NCBI GenBank assembly: GCA_036244855.1
Contig: BQKZ01000567.1
Span: 549-46,754 of the forward strand
Direction: 5' to 3'
Source: Temnopleurus reevesii
Taxonomy: Eukaryota; Echinodermata; Echinoidea; Temnopleuroida; Temnopleuridae
Length of the DNA stretch: 46,206 bases
The position numbers and the translations under genes were made by a program. Positions within the stretch are counted from its first letter, which is position 1. Every line of letters starts with the position of its first letter. Shown here one piece after another: positions 26,229-45,818 of the stretch. Below the pieces are notes generated by a model. It had not been told where the DNA came from and made no database searches. It saw nothing but the letters and a program-made list of their open reading frames with translations.

Positions 26229-26330
26229 AATAAGGTGGAGAAATTGGAATAGAAGAAGAGATTTGATCCCAGCAATGCTTTCTGTCATGGACAGGAGAAC
26301 AAAACTCTACCCCTAACCCAAAGAAACTAC
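26229..26330 (+). pseudogene. Terminal-exon fragment, disrupted
   Basis: Resembles the end of exon 19 but has TAG after AAATTGGAA and an altered end (AAGAAACTAC). Confidence 0.8.
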
Positions 26331-26363
26331 ATGTAATTGTTTTGATCAATATCACACTGAGAT

Positions 26364-26449
26364 AGATGAAGGATAAAGTGGAGAAATTGGAAGGAAAGAA
26401 GAGATTTGATTCCAGCAACGCTTTCTGTCATGGAAATGAGAACAAAACN
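26364..26449 (+). pseudogene. Terminal-exon fragment, cut at contig end
   Basis: Starts AGATGAAGGATAAAGTGG and runs to AACAAAAC before the N at 26450. The fourth exon 19-like unit on this haplotype. Confidence 0.8.
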
Positions 26450-26450
26450 A

Positions 26451-27075
26451 AAATGTATTGTTCTTTGTTGTATTTCTTTCCTTCCTTTCTTCATTCTTTT
26501 GGAATATCTTTCATTTATTGTGTGTTGTAAAACTTTGCACCAACGCATACCTTGGCCAATGAAATAAACCAGGGTGTCGCTTCATAAATTAAACTAATGT
26601 CATTTTTTTTCATTAATAGTACATGTAACTTGATACCAGCCCTGCTTGATTCTGACTGTTCTGCCTGGTCGCCATGACAGTTACTTTCAATCATTGTGAG
26701 CAGAAGGGAAAAAGGACAAGAACAAAGTAAACAACTTCATTCAAGCATTCACAATAGCTTCACGATCACAAAAGAAAGTTCCAGGTGCGAATCTTGTTCA
26801 CCATTTTTCCACAGAATAAGGATAGAAATTTCTCTTGTGTCCATGTAGGTATTGTTATTGCTTGAATGGAGGTTGTTTGCTTTGTCTCAGGCCTTTGTCC
26901 CTTCTGCTCACAATTAATGGAAACAATCTTCATAAAATATAAAGTTCCAGGGAAAAACTATTGAATGAAAAATGAATTTCACAGCATTTCATTACACTGC
27001 TTGTTTGTTATTTGAAAATTATGTTACGCTATCATTTATCAACAATATCATCATGTATGTTATCCATTGTGCAGT
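26451..27075. other. Overlap copy of 24079-24718
   Basis: After the N at 26450 the sequence repeats 24079-24718, including the AATAAA region and the family 2 MITE, then continues beyond where the earlier contig ended. This is the true continuation of the first haplotype. Confidence 0.85.
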
Positions 27076-27224
27076 CACTTAGTCATGTAGAAAAATGTAA
27101 ATAAAATTATTATAAACATTTCACATCATTGAGATTCCTTTTTATTTTATGTGTTTCACTTTTGATACTCAAGGTGAAAATGAAGGTGGCAAATTATAGA
27201 TGCTCAAGTTTACAAAGAGTAGTA

Positions 27225-27399
27225 CAGTCAAACCTCGTTATAAAGAGCACTGATATAACAAGCTCTCGTCATAACAAGCTAATGTTCCTGGTCTCATGTC
27301 TTTGTATTTTATTGTATTTTGACCCTGATATAACAAGGTTTCAATATAAAGGGGTAATTCCTCTGGTACCAACGACCTTGCTATAACGAGGTGAGACTG
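27225..27399. mobile_element. Pogo/Tigger-like MITE, TA-flanked
   Basis: CAGTCAAACCTCGTTATAAA at the left; CTTGCTATAACGAGGTGAG then ACTG at the right; TA on each side. Confidence 0.85.
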
Positions 27400-27460
27400 T
27401 AATTTTTGTAAAAATTATTAATTTGTCTCAAGTTTGTACGTAAAGTGTGAGCATGCAAGT

Positions 27461-28066
27461 TAAAGGGGAATTACACGGTCACGCAGGCAGTAATGTATGG
27501 TCAGTAAATGAAGAAAAATCAGATGAACAAACTGAAAATTTGAGCAAAATCGGATAATCCGTTCATAAGTTATGAATTGTCAAAGTTAGCATTTCTACCT
27601 ACATGTATGCTGGGCATCTTTGAATTGGCAATGTATAGCCAATTAGCATAATCTGTGATGTCATACATGGAGAACTCCTCATTCACTTTGTATGTAAATT
27701 TATTGGAAATGGATCAATATCATATTTCAAATGAGGAATCAACACCGTTCTTTCTGGAATGCTTGCAGAATTGATGTGATAATAATATGTTTAACCGAAA
27801 AAACAACATTTTGTCTACTTTTTTTGGAAAAAAAGGAAAATGTTAAATTTTGTGTACAAAGTGAATGGAGAGTTCTCCATTTTGGCAGCCATTTTGTGCC
27901 TGTACGTTTGCCAATTTGAGGAGCCCATGAGGGGTGTAAATCAAAACTTTGAAAACTCATAACTTTTGAATGGATTATCCAATTTTGTTCAAATGTTCAG
28001 TTTGTTCATCTTATTTTTCTTCATTTAATGATAGCAATTTAATGTCTGAGTGTAGTTCCCCTTTAA
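27461..28066. repeat. About 606-base palindromic MITE, family 3
   Basis: Ends TTAAAGGGGAA and TTCCCCTTTAA, with inner inverted segments (AAAAATCAGATGAACAAACTG against CAGTTTGTTCATCTTATTTTT, AAGTTATGAATTGTCAAAG against CTCATAACTTTTG). A second copy is at 44762-45375. The frames inside are not gene-like. Confidence 0.85.
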
Positions 28067-28073
28067 ACAAGAA

Positions 28074-28095
28074 AAGAGAGAGAGAGAGAGAGAAA
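28074..28095. repeat. GA microsatellite
   Basis: A short (GA)n run just after the family 3 element. Confidence 0.9.
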
Positions 28096-28140
28096 GAATG
28101 ATTGTCAATTTTCAAACAGGAATGTACAAATTAAATCTCT

Positions 28141-28430
28141 ATAATAATACACGGCTTTTATATAGCGCTTATCAACTCTTCATTAGAATTCTCTAAGCGC
28201 TCTACAATTGCAGCATTATTACCCTGGCTTTAGCAGTGCAGCTATCAGGCGCATCAGCTTTTTCAAGGAATAAATTCCTACCCTGAGGTACCCATTCATC
28301 TCACCTGGGTTGAGTGCAGCATAATGTGGATGAATTTCTTGCTGAAGGAAATTGACACTATAGGTGGGATTCGAACCTACGACCCTCTGGTTGAAAGGCG
28401 AGAGTCAGAACCACTACACTACGGCGTCTC
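28141..28430 (-). mobile_element. tRNA-derived SINE
   Basis: On the minus strand: head with GTGTAGTGGTTCTGACTCTC (A-box region), B-box GGTTCGAATCCC, body with AAGAAATTCATCCACAT, and tail of GCGCTATATAAAAGCC and an ATTATTAT-like end. Well-preserved member of the SINE family also at 29301-29567 and 29981-30256. Confidence 0.8.
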
Positions 28431-28499
28431 TATTCACATGAAACTATGTGTTATAAGTTTTCCCAGAGTTGTGAAAAAAAGTTAAGGATAGGAACGTGA

Positions 28500-28640
28500 T
28501 CACTCTGGCACTTCAGTGGGTCTGGTGGTTTTGACACTGATCTCGTAACCCAATGGTCGCCGGTTCAAGTCCCATCCAGGTGTAGCTCTGTCAGTAAGAA
28601 ATAAGCATCCCCAGAGCTGTGAAAAAAATTACAGCACCTA
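28500..28640 (+). mobile_element. Second type of tRNA-derived SINE-like unit
   Basis: GTCTGGTGGTTTTGACACTG head and B-box CGGTTCAAGTCCC, then CCCAGAGCTGTGAAAAAAAT. The head is tRNA-like but lacks a convincing cloverleaf, so it is taken as a SINE head. Confidence 0.5.
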
Positions 28641-29300
28641 GATGGCACTTGAACCAGTTGGATAATGCAAAAATTTAGCTTTTAGAGTGCGTCTGCCCAG
28701 CGTTTTTAAAATTGACAATGCTCTCTGAGGGTAAAAATACATGTTGGGCGCAAGCATAGTGGAAGCCCACAGTCTGATCCACATACATTTGTGTGCTCTG
28801 GGAGCATTTTAAGTTTCCAAAAATACTGGGCCAACAAAGACCAGGGACCGTAACATAAAGGTTTGCGATTAATTGCTAATCTGATAGCGATTGATATCAA
28901 TCGCAAGTCTATGGCAAATCATGTACTAAAGTTTGCAGTTGATTGCAAAATCAAATAGCGATTAATCGCAAACTTTTATGTTTCGGGGCCCAGAAGTGCA
29001 AAGGTACTACTCCTCAACCTTTACAATGGCTGTACAATGTGCACTAAAGGAATTTCCTTCTCATTTATTCTACAGCGCAGTAGAGTATATCCATATAGTA
29101 TCTGCGCTATATAAATTATCTAATTATTATTATTATTATTACTAAGAAGTATACAAAACATGTCAAACATGTTTGCTGAGCGACAAGGAAGGTCCTTGAA
29201 CGGCTAGAACCATTGGCTTGAATGGGGAGTCGTTTACTTTGTCCAGTTTTTTGTCACTTAAATCAATAGTGAATAGATATAGATGACCACTCCAAGCACG

Positions 29301-29567
29301 TATCCACTCTCATTGCCGAGTGCTCAAGGCGCTTTACATTATTATTATTACCCTTATTACCCAGGCTTTAGCCATGCAGCCACCAGCGCACTTGGCATTT
29401 CAAGGAATAAATATTCCTGCCAGGTACCCATTCACCTTACCTGGGTTAAGTGCAGCACAGTGTGGAGAGATTTCTTACTAAAAGAAATTGACGCCATGGG
29501 TGGAATTCGAACCTACGACCCTCTGGTTGAAAGGCGAGAGTCGCGACCACTACACCACGGCACCTCC
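29301..29567 (-). mobile_element. tRNA-derived SINE
   Basis: Minus-strand copy: GCCGTGGTGTAGTGGTCGCG head, B-box GGTTCGAATTCC, body CTCTCCACACTGTGCTGC, and a tail with AATAATAATAATGTAAAGCG. Confidence 0.82.
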
Positions 29568-29917
29568 ACATGAAATGTGACTGATATTCAAGATAAAGAG
29601 ACAAATCAATTTTATAGGTCATATAACACCTCAGCCTAATGCCCCAGCCACAAATATAGGAGCCCTAACTGAACACAGATCAACACGACTGTTTAGAGAC
29701 AGTTAACTGAACTGAACAAAAAGTTGTGTTCAATCGTGTTGCTTCCGGGCTTCTATGTGACTAACGTTGAACAGGAAGAATACCTCATACAAAATCTGTA
29801 AGGAGATCAAAATATAGATTTATGGACAACCAGAGTTGTATTTCATAAAGCCATTTGTAAGTCTACGCATGACTGTGCGAACAACTGGTGACCCTGTCAC
29901 AGGTGCTATTCAGGTCC

Positions 29918-30338
29918 AGGAGTTATCGTTGGTCACCAGTCATTCATATTGTCGTGTGTAGATCTATGAACAGATTTATGGAGGCGCCATGGTGTAGTGG
30001 TCGTGACTCACCTTTCAACCAGAGGGTCGTAGGTTCCAATCCCACCCATGGCGTCAATTTCCTTCAGCAAGAAATTCATCCACATTGTGCTGCATTCAAC
30101 CCAGGTGACATGAATGGGTACCTGGCAGGAATATTTATTCCTTGAAATGCCAAGTGCACTAGTGGCTGCCGGGCTAAATCCAGGGTAATAATATTGCAAA
30201 GCGCTTTGAGCACTCGGCAGAGTGGATATGCATCTATTATTATTATTATTATTTACGGAATACAACAAAGCTGTTCATAGATCTACTCACAACTCTACAG
30301 ATGAAGGGTAACCATTTCCTGCACTAAATGATAACCCC
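29918..30338. repeat. Inverted-repeat element with a SINE inserted in it
   Basis: Left arm (CCAGGAGTTATCGTTGGT, GTGTAGATCTATGAACAG) and right arm (CTGTTCATAGATCTACTC, TGATAACCCCTGG) are inverse to one another. The arms are separated by a complete SINE at 29981-30256, so the SINE landed in the loop of an older element. Confidence 0.65.
29981..30256 (+). mobile_element. tRNA-derived SINE, nested
   Basis: GCGCCATGGTGTAGTGGTCG head, B-box GGTTCCAATCCCACC, body CAGCAAGAAATTCATCCAC, tail (ATT)n at 30238-30254. Confidence 0.85.
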
Positions 30339-30704
30339 TGGCGATGAATAGCATGAGAAAGGGCCACTAGTCGTTTGTAGAGTCGCATATTATTATCTAA
30401 TTATTATTATTATTATATACAGTCAAACCTGTCTATAGTGACCACCTGTCTAGTGGCCACTTAAATTGATTCCCTCCAGGTGGAAATGCATGTTATAGAA
30501 TGAATAGCTTGAGAAAGGGCCACTAGTCGTTCGTAGAGTCACATATAGATGTATGAACAGCATTATGAAATATGGGCAAGATAGATCTATTAAGGGATGC
30601 AGTCGACCCTGCAGTCGACGGCATGGCCGCCCATGATGATACTCGAGACAAAAAAAAATTATCCACTGCACGCAAAGAAATACTTTCACATCATGATTTC
30701 TTGC

Positions 30705-30710
30705 TTTATT
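30705..30710 (-). promoter_or_regulatory. Candidate polyadenylation signal, minus strand
   Basis: TTTATT on the plus strand reads AATAAA on the minus strand, with GTGAAAG and TGCGTGCAGTGG further downstream. The most distal candidate end for the MBT-SAM transcript. Confidence 0.3.
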
Positions 30711-31712
30711 TCACTAGAAATCACACATGATCTGCACTAAATAATGCTTGCATTCTGGGAGAAACAAAAAGAGTCGACACTAAAACAATTACATACAGTA
30801 TTCACAAAAACTGTACACGTCTACTTCATTATATACAATATACCTGTAACAAGTCATACATTCCAATATCCAATCTGTAAATGCGGAGAGTATAATAATA
30901 ATTCCACATATATATTCATAACACAGTCAAATAACTCTTCAAATAATTGTTTTTGCAATTAGTTCTCTGTAGTTTCATGTACATATTGGAAGGGTATATT
31001 ACATTGCATATGATCCTGTATGACTAAAAGTAAAAATACTGATGCAAAAGAAATAGAAAATAAATTTACAATAAATAAAAAGCAATATAACACACCATCA
31101 AATGTAACTATTTTTCATCTAAAATATCAATAACTGAAAGAAAATCAAGTTCATAGAAAATTAGATACTCATTTCTATTAAAGAAAGCAAGGAAATTATT
31201 ACATTATTCCGCAATCAAATCCAATTGCTATTTCCCCAATAGAGTAATAAAATTAAAAATCATCCTACATTGTAGCTATTACAGTATTCCATTACTATGA
31301 CAAATTTTACAAACACAATAAAAGTGAATTCACAAATACACAAAGGCCCTCGTGTTGTGCAAATTGTGAAAAATTATTTCAGAAATATTTGCCAGCCATT
31401 CCGTGCAACTGTCATGCAAGCCATGCCAGAAAAATAAGAAAAATAATTTTGTTCATGGAACAATAATCTATTTATGACAATATCTTGAAGTAAAATGTTC
31501 TTTAATAAGTCTAGATAAAACAAATTCTTTGAAATGAGTAGTGTGATATCTACACAAAATGGCTGAGAGTGAGACATACATGGTTTGGTTCAGGAAATAG
31601 AGAGAGTTCCTAATAAGCATATACATAAAGCATACATGTATGATGCTGGGTGGAAATAAACTGATTAAAAAATTTCATATCTATTTATTGCATGATCAAA
31701 AAGTGGGAACTA

Positions 31713-31889
31713 CAGAGGAACGCCACTTTATGTTGTCCTTTGGAACCAGAAAAATAACCTCATATTATTGAAACCTTGTAATATAAGGATCAAAATAAAA
31801 TAGAATGCAAAGAGATTTGGAACAGGAAGATCACTTTGTTAATAGTGAGAGTTTGTAATAACAGTGCTCTTTATAATGAGGTTCCACTG
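31713..31889. mobile_element. Pogo/Tigger-like MITE, diverged left end
   Basis: The right end TTTATAATGAGGTTCCACTG with following TA is typical. The left end CAGAGGAACGCCACTTTATG is more eroded. Confidence 0.65.
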
Positions 31890-33029
31890 TAAAGCTCTGA
31901 TCAACAATCAAACTACCGGATCATTTTTAAACTTTAACTCCATTTCATCAGGAACAGTTAATTTCACATAATTCCAAAGACATTGTCGAAGCAGCTCCAC
32001 ATTATGACATTATTTTGCAAGATCAATTCCAACAATCTTTATTTTAACAGGATAGAAAGAATTAAAATGAGACTCGCCTGTCACAAAGGCTTACTGTAAT
32101 AAAACTCGAGAAAGAAATTTCATTTCAGTTTGATCTATCCAAATTTGAGGAGTCATAATTGTGGATTGTGATACAATGTATGATAAAAATTGTCCTTTTA
32201 TAATCAACTGATCAAAATAATATAGCACATTATTATTACTTATTCAATTTTAAACTTTGCACATGTGTGATGACACTGATATTTATATTTCAATTTCAAG
32301 AAATTTACATTGGTGTGGCTAATAAAGAAAGTTACTTTTTCAGAACATTTAGGGCATTTAATAAAACAATGTGTCTGTTCACAAGAAGGCTTCAAGTTAA
32401 TAGAAATTTAGAATAAGACATGATGGGGATTTATGTTGTGGTACTATAGAAAAATAATGATATACCGGTACTTAGTTTTTAATTCTAATTGACTTGATAG
32501 ATATGCCAAAAGGGGGGTTTCACCATGATTGTTTTAAAAACCATGAAATAGAAAACCAAATGCAGTTCAACTAATTTCTAATTCCATTCAAGATTAAAAT
32601 ATGCACATATTTCAGCTATACTATAAATTAACATCATTGTAAAGAAAAGGTATACAAGTTGTCTCACAATTTAAATGACATCTATGGAATCACAAATTGA
32701 TTTCAATTGTTGATAAATAAGCTTCATGTTATAGAAATATAAACAAAATCTATGAAATCATGACTGAGATTTTTAATCATTAAATCTATGAAAATATAGA
32801 TTGATTTTGGTATTAACACTCAACAATATGATTGTAATTATTGTAATTATGGAGAGCCAAATTCATTCTATGCAGGATTGAGTAAATACATTTCAAAATA
32901 AAAATATAATTGCCACAAAATATGTGAAAAGTGATATTCTAACAAAACCATTTACATTACACCACTGAATATATTTTGTTCCCAAAGTTTCTCACATACA
33001 CTGTATAATGGCATCTTTCACAACATAGG

Positions 33030-33093
33030 AATGATGGAGAAAAAGGGAGGGAGAGAAAGAGAGGGAGAGAAAGAGAGGGAGAGGGAAAGAGGA
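33030..33093. repeat. GAGGGAGAAAGA purine repeat
   Basis: Imperfect tandem GAGAGGGAGAAA units. Low complexity. Confidence 0.9.
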
Positions 33094-33941
33094 ACAAAAG
33101 GAGACGCAAAATAGACTTCATGAGGTAGTGCTACTCAAATATACAAGTACATGATTATCTGTAATCTACAATGTATGTTTTACATATATAATTACACAAC
33201 AGCCCCACACATACAGAAAAATGTAGGCAGCACAGAATTGAAAAGTTCATCATGATAACACACTATTAAGCATTTCAGCTGGCAAAAAAAAATACCCCAG
33301 ATATTTTAAATACAATATATCGTGTGAAGCAGTGTTGCAAAATGCATAAATCAAGAACACACATGTACAGATTTTATCGAAGGAATAGGAATATCGAACC
33401 ATGTAATTCACTTTAAAAAATCTTGAGTCATGATAGGGTTTCTGCCCATTGGGTATTTCAATTATTCCAAAAATATCAATACGTAAATTCAAATGTGTGC
33501 ATTGGCAAACTATATATGCCTCAACCTGTTCAACTTCTTATTTCAAAATAGCTACTGCGAAAAAGGTAACTTTTATAACCATGATACTATGCATTCTCCA
33601 TGAATATGTCACAAATCAATCTCATTGCCCTTTTTATTATTTGAAATTTGAATTATTGAAAAATTTTCAATCAGCAGCAATTTGCATCAAAATATATTGC
33701 ATGATAACCGTCAAGTATGTACATTGTGTACATGTCCATGAAATGATAGGTTATGCATATATATACTGTTCAGTGAAATTAAAATTCTTTGTTTACCTGT
33801 TATCAGTGTCAAATTTTGGACAATGGGATCTCAGTTGGATAAATCAGACATTGTTGTACCCTTTTATAGTAATAACAGATAGCAAAAAAAAATCTGACTT
33901 ACACTACAGTATATGTTTGTAATGTACATTTCATGTTCTAT

Positions 33942-34110
33942 GGGGGTGTTGTTCAAAAGTTGCAGTTAATCGGAGCGCGCCAATCAAAATCATTGTTTCA
34001 TGCAAGTATTGTTAGAAGCGCACATCATGCGCGAATGAAAATGCATGTTACAATTTGCAACTGATTTGCAGTCGATTTGCGATCAATTGCAACTTTTGAA
34101 CAACACTCCC
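33942..34110. repeat. Inverted-repeat MITE, family 1
   Basis: GGGGGTGTTGTTCAAAAGTT at the left and AACTTTTGAACAACACTCCC at the right. Confidence 0.88.
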
Positions 34111-34621
34111 AATGACCTCACAAATAAACAATATTTCAAATCTGTCAGAGGAAATTATTAAAAGCTCCTCTAAACTGGTTTTGCTGTACAATCAAATTTA
34201 TGTAATAGCATAAAACTGTTATAAACAAAAGTGAAAGAAATTATAAATGCATAGATGTTGTTCTGTAAAAAACGAAAAATACAACAAACGAAAATGCGAG
34301 CATGGGTCGTAGGCATGGCAAGATGGGGTTTAAAACAGATTTCTTTTTAAAAATAGGGAGAGAGGGGCAGGGGTTACATTACATGTACATGAACAAATGG
34401 AAGTGTGATACATTTACAGATACACAAAAGAATTGATGAACATGTATTGCAAGTCCACATATTTTGCTACCTCTTATCACTATAAAGCTGAGGACATTCG
34501 GATCACTAAACAATATCGTTCTGAGCTCTTATGGTGATATCAAGCAACAAAGAGTTCTGACTTCCACTGTATCATTCAAATATGCCACGGAAATTTTGAA
34601 TTTTGTTTAAAGATAGCTATT

Positions 34622-34708
34622 AGGCCCCAGTCACATTGGTGCCTGGAAGCAATACGATCAAGCACAAATCTTTGTTCAGTCTAGGCTTCAATGTGACTGG
34701 GGCATTAA
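34622..34708. repeat. Short inverted-ended repeat
   Basis: GGCCCCAGTCACATTG and its inverse CAATGTGACTGGGGC enclose about 85 bases. 29640-29760 carries a related ATGCCCCAGCCACA segment. Confidence 0.6.
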
Positions 34709-35307
34709 CAACAGATTGTTTTTCCAAGGGATGAAGTTTACAGCCCCTTTTAAAAAACATTGTTTTGCATTGACATAATATGTTGCTTACAATTTCATTT
34801 CAAGTATTTTACAATAGATTTGTTGATTTTGATCTTCTCAAAAGAAAAATTATGGGCAACAAAGGAAACATAATAACAAACATACAAATCAAACTAAAAT
34901 TTTGCAATTAAATTCAAATTACAAGATTTAAAAATTCAAATAAAAATTCAAATAACTTTTGTGATGTGGAGTATTAAACATTTAATTACCATTTAGTAAT
35001 TAGTTTTTGAGGTACATGTCCAATGAACTGCGATATTTGCTGAGCATGCAAAGGTAAGGGATGTTGTGAAGTAATCAACTCCTTTTTTTTTATTTTAAAA
35101 TGTTTAAACACGGCTGACGCCCTGCTTTGAATTAACAAAAGAAAAAAGACTTTCCAAATAATTAACTCGCAAATATTCCAAAGATCTTTTCTATTCGATA
35201 TGACAGCATTATTAAATTGCATATGAGCAAGATAATAGCAATGGATCAAAACAAAAGTAATATGAGCTCCTTATAGTCAATGGTTCGCATAACTGTTCTC
35301 ATGATTA

Positions 35308-35950
35308 AATAATAATAATAATAATTGAATTTATATAGCGCTTTTTCCAGAGGATACAAAGCGCTGCTTAAAAGGACATATATTTAGCTACATAAAGAAT
35401 TATAAAGATGGGTTTTGAGGTGTTTCTTGAAAAGGTTGAGTGATTTGGTATTACGGAGAGATGCGGGGAGGCTATTCCAGAGTCGTGGGGCCAGGGACTG
35501 AAAAGAGTTGAAACCGGCCTATTTTTTAGACTTCGGGATCTTAAAGGAAGGGGCACAGGTGGAACGGAGAGAATATGACGTTTTCTGCGGTTGAAAGAGT
35601 GAGGAGATATAATGAGGAATTGTCGTAGACAGTGATTTATAAGTTTGAACGATTGTGCGGTATTGTATTCTTTTGGAAACGGGAAGCCAGTGAAGTTCGT
35701 TAAGTAAGGGAGTGACATGACAATACTTAGGTTGTTGAAATATGATTCGAGCAGACCTATTTTGCAAACGTTGTAGCCTATCAAGATCCCCTTTACTGAT
35801 TCCATCAAGGAAGCATCCTCCATAATCAAGCCTGGAGAGCACAAGTGCACGGACAACATTATGACATGTATGTTTGTCTAAGTATTTTGTCAAATGTTTG
35901 TATGTTTGTCTAAGGATTAAAAATAGCATAGCAGATAAAAAGCCACTGCA
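35308..35950 (-). mobile_element. 3' end of a CR1/L2-type non-LTR retroelement
   Basis: A minus-strand reading shows the end of a reverse transcriptase region: LVLSRLDYGGCFLDGI, LDRLQRLQNRSARIIF and LNELHWLPVSKRIQYRT, a block sequence typical of CR1/L2-like elements, then after a frameshift LAPRLWNSLP-like residues. The element ends in TATAAATTC and an (ATT)n tail at 35310-35325. Heavily 5'-truncated and frameshifted, so inactive. Confidence 0.85.
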
Positions 35951-37451
35951 ACCTATAGGTGTCTCACAATTTCTGACCAAAATTCAAACTTTCAATCAAA
36001 TTTGACAGAAATTAAATTGTTTAATAAATAGGGAATTTAAATGAACAAAATATATTTTTGAAAAAGATCATGAATATATGAAACCAGTATTAAACCATAA
36101 TTAGTATTGTATTGTAGGATCAAATTTCACACTACAATCAAATTTCAAGAGTAATCAAAAAGACTATTGTACATGGAATTCTAATAGGTCACAAATAATG
36201 ATGTATAATCAAATAATGATGTCTAAGTCATTACTTATAATATTTTTTCTTAACTGAATGAAAAATAGTTTTCACAATGAGAGTAAATTATTAATTCCTT
36301 TGTTACATATAATTCACATTATTCAACTAAGATCTAATCGTTTAATTTCTTTTAAAGTCTGAGGAATTGGGATGCAAGATGCACATATGTTTTCAAATGT
36401 TTAAGCTTTTTAATAGACAGAATTTCTGGCTAACTAATTAGAAAATTCACATTCAAAACAATGCTGCAGGAAATAATCAAAGAAAGCTTAGAATATACAA
36501 ATCCATGATCGCAGAATATTATAGCTCTCACTTGTATTAGACTATCTATATACATTTATATACTTTGACAATTCATGTCATACAAAGTCGCAGCATTGTG
36601 AAGCACAACGAAATTAGCTCCAATTTTGCAAGTAATTCTGAGCATCAATACATTAATTAGAATTTCAGAAGAAACATAAAATCTGTCCAAAGAGCTACTT
36701 GGCACATCAATATATAAAACGTACTGTATGGGTTCAGATAAATTTGTCCTGAAGTTTAGAATCACCACAAGCAGCTTTTTCTTTGTCCAGACACAAGCAA
36801 AATGAGTTTGAATTTTCATTGAAATTTGGCATTTCATACAGAATCTGTGAGATAAATTAATTTAAATTTGATCAATCAACTGCAAGTTATGAAATTTGGT
36901 GCTGTGTGCATCAACCAATTCTGATAAGTGTGAGGAAAATACGATGCGGAAATGAACTTTTGCTTTCAAAAGAAAGCAGCTTTGAGCAGTGCTGACCAAT
37001 GATACACATCATACACATGTTTGGACATCCTTTTGTTCCACACTGACCTATAACACTGCATCCAATATCATCCCATCATGGAGATTGCCTGAGGCGAGTG
37101 CCTATGCGAGCCCATCGGGAACAGGGACTTCTGCTTTGATAAACACTTGCTGGCTGTAAACCATTAGACTATTCATGAAAAAAAAAATTTTATGTACTCT
37201 TTGGGATCTTTGAGTTCCGCACTGATCTGAAGATGCTGAATACCATCTTTCCTTGGAATCTGTCCTGAGGCGAGGCGATTGCTTCACTATCAGCTATTAC
37301 GAATACAAGTAAACCAGGAGATCATTAACGGCAAAAACATAATGTCACATTTTCATCTGAAATTGTGGAGATCCACAATGACCTGTAACACTCACTATCA
37401 TCTGGCCATGGAGTCCGTCTGTGGTGAGGGACCGACCTATAACACTCACTA

Positions 37452-45818
<8,367 letters not shown>

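Larger units (their letters stand above)
24720..26449 (+). other. HMMR: Second haplotype of the HMMR 3' end
   Basis: Begins inside exon 18 (24720-24869, donor GTAAGT) after the N at 24719, then repeats the intron and the terminal exon (25475-25636) with small differences, and ends in a terminal-exon relic at the N at 26450. It lacks the exon 18 duplicate seen at 21649-21759 but has more terminal-exon relics. Read as the alternative allele, not extra coding exons. Confidence 0.85.
30690..37451 (-). other. AT-rich stretch, possible long 3' UTR of the MBT-SAM gene
   Basis: Nearly 6.8 kb with no plausible exon, low repeat density and uniform AT-richness, directly downstream of the minus-strand stop at 37452. 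A minus-strand AATAAA (TTTATT at 30705-30710) followed by a GT-containing stretch coincides with the switch from unique DNA to the repeat-dense intergenic region. Elements inside it: 31713-31889, 33942-34110, 34622-34708 and 35308-35950. Transcription is inference. Confidence 0.4.

Noticed and set aside
29995..30050. Candidate tRNA gene
   Set aside because: A-box and B-box are present, but there is no complete cloverleaf and the unit recurs with the same body and ATT tail, so it is a SINE head.
33449..33922. Plus-strand open frame of 157 codons in AT-rich DNA
   Set aside because: Composition follows the AT-rich background, with no recognisable motif, and it ends at a MITE. Kept as chance.
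35368..35980. Host gene with reverse-transcriptase-like protein
   Set aside because: Frameshifted, 5'-truncated, with a simple ATT tail: a dead CR1/L2-type retroelement end.
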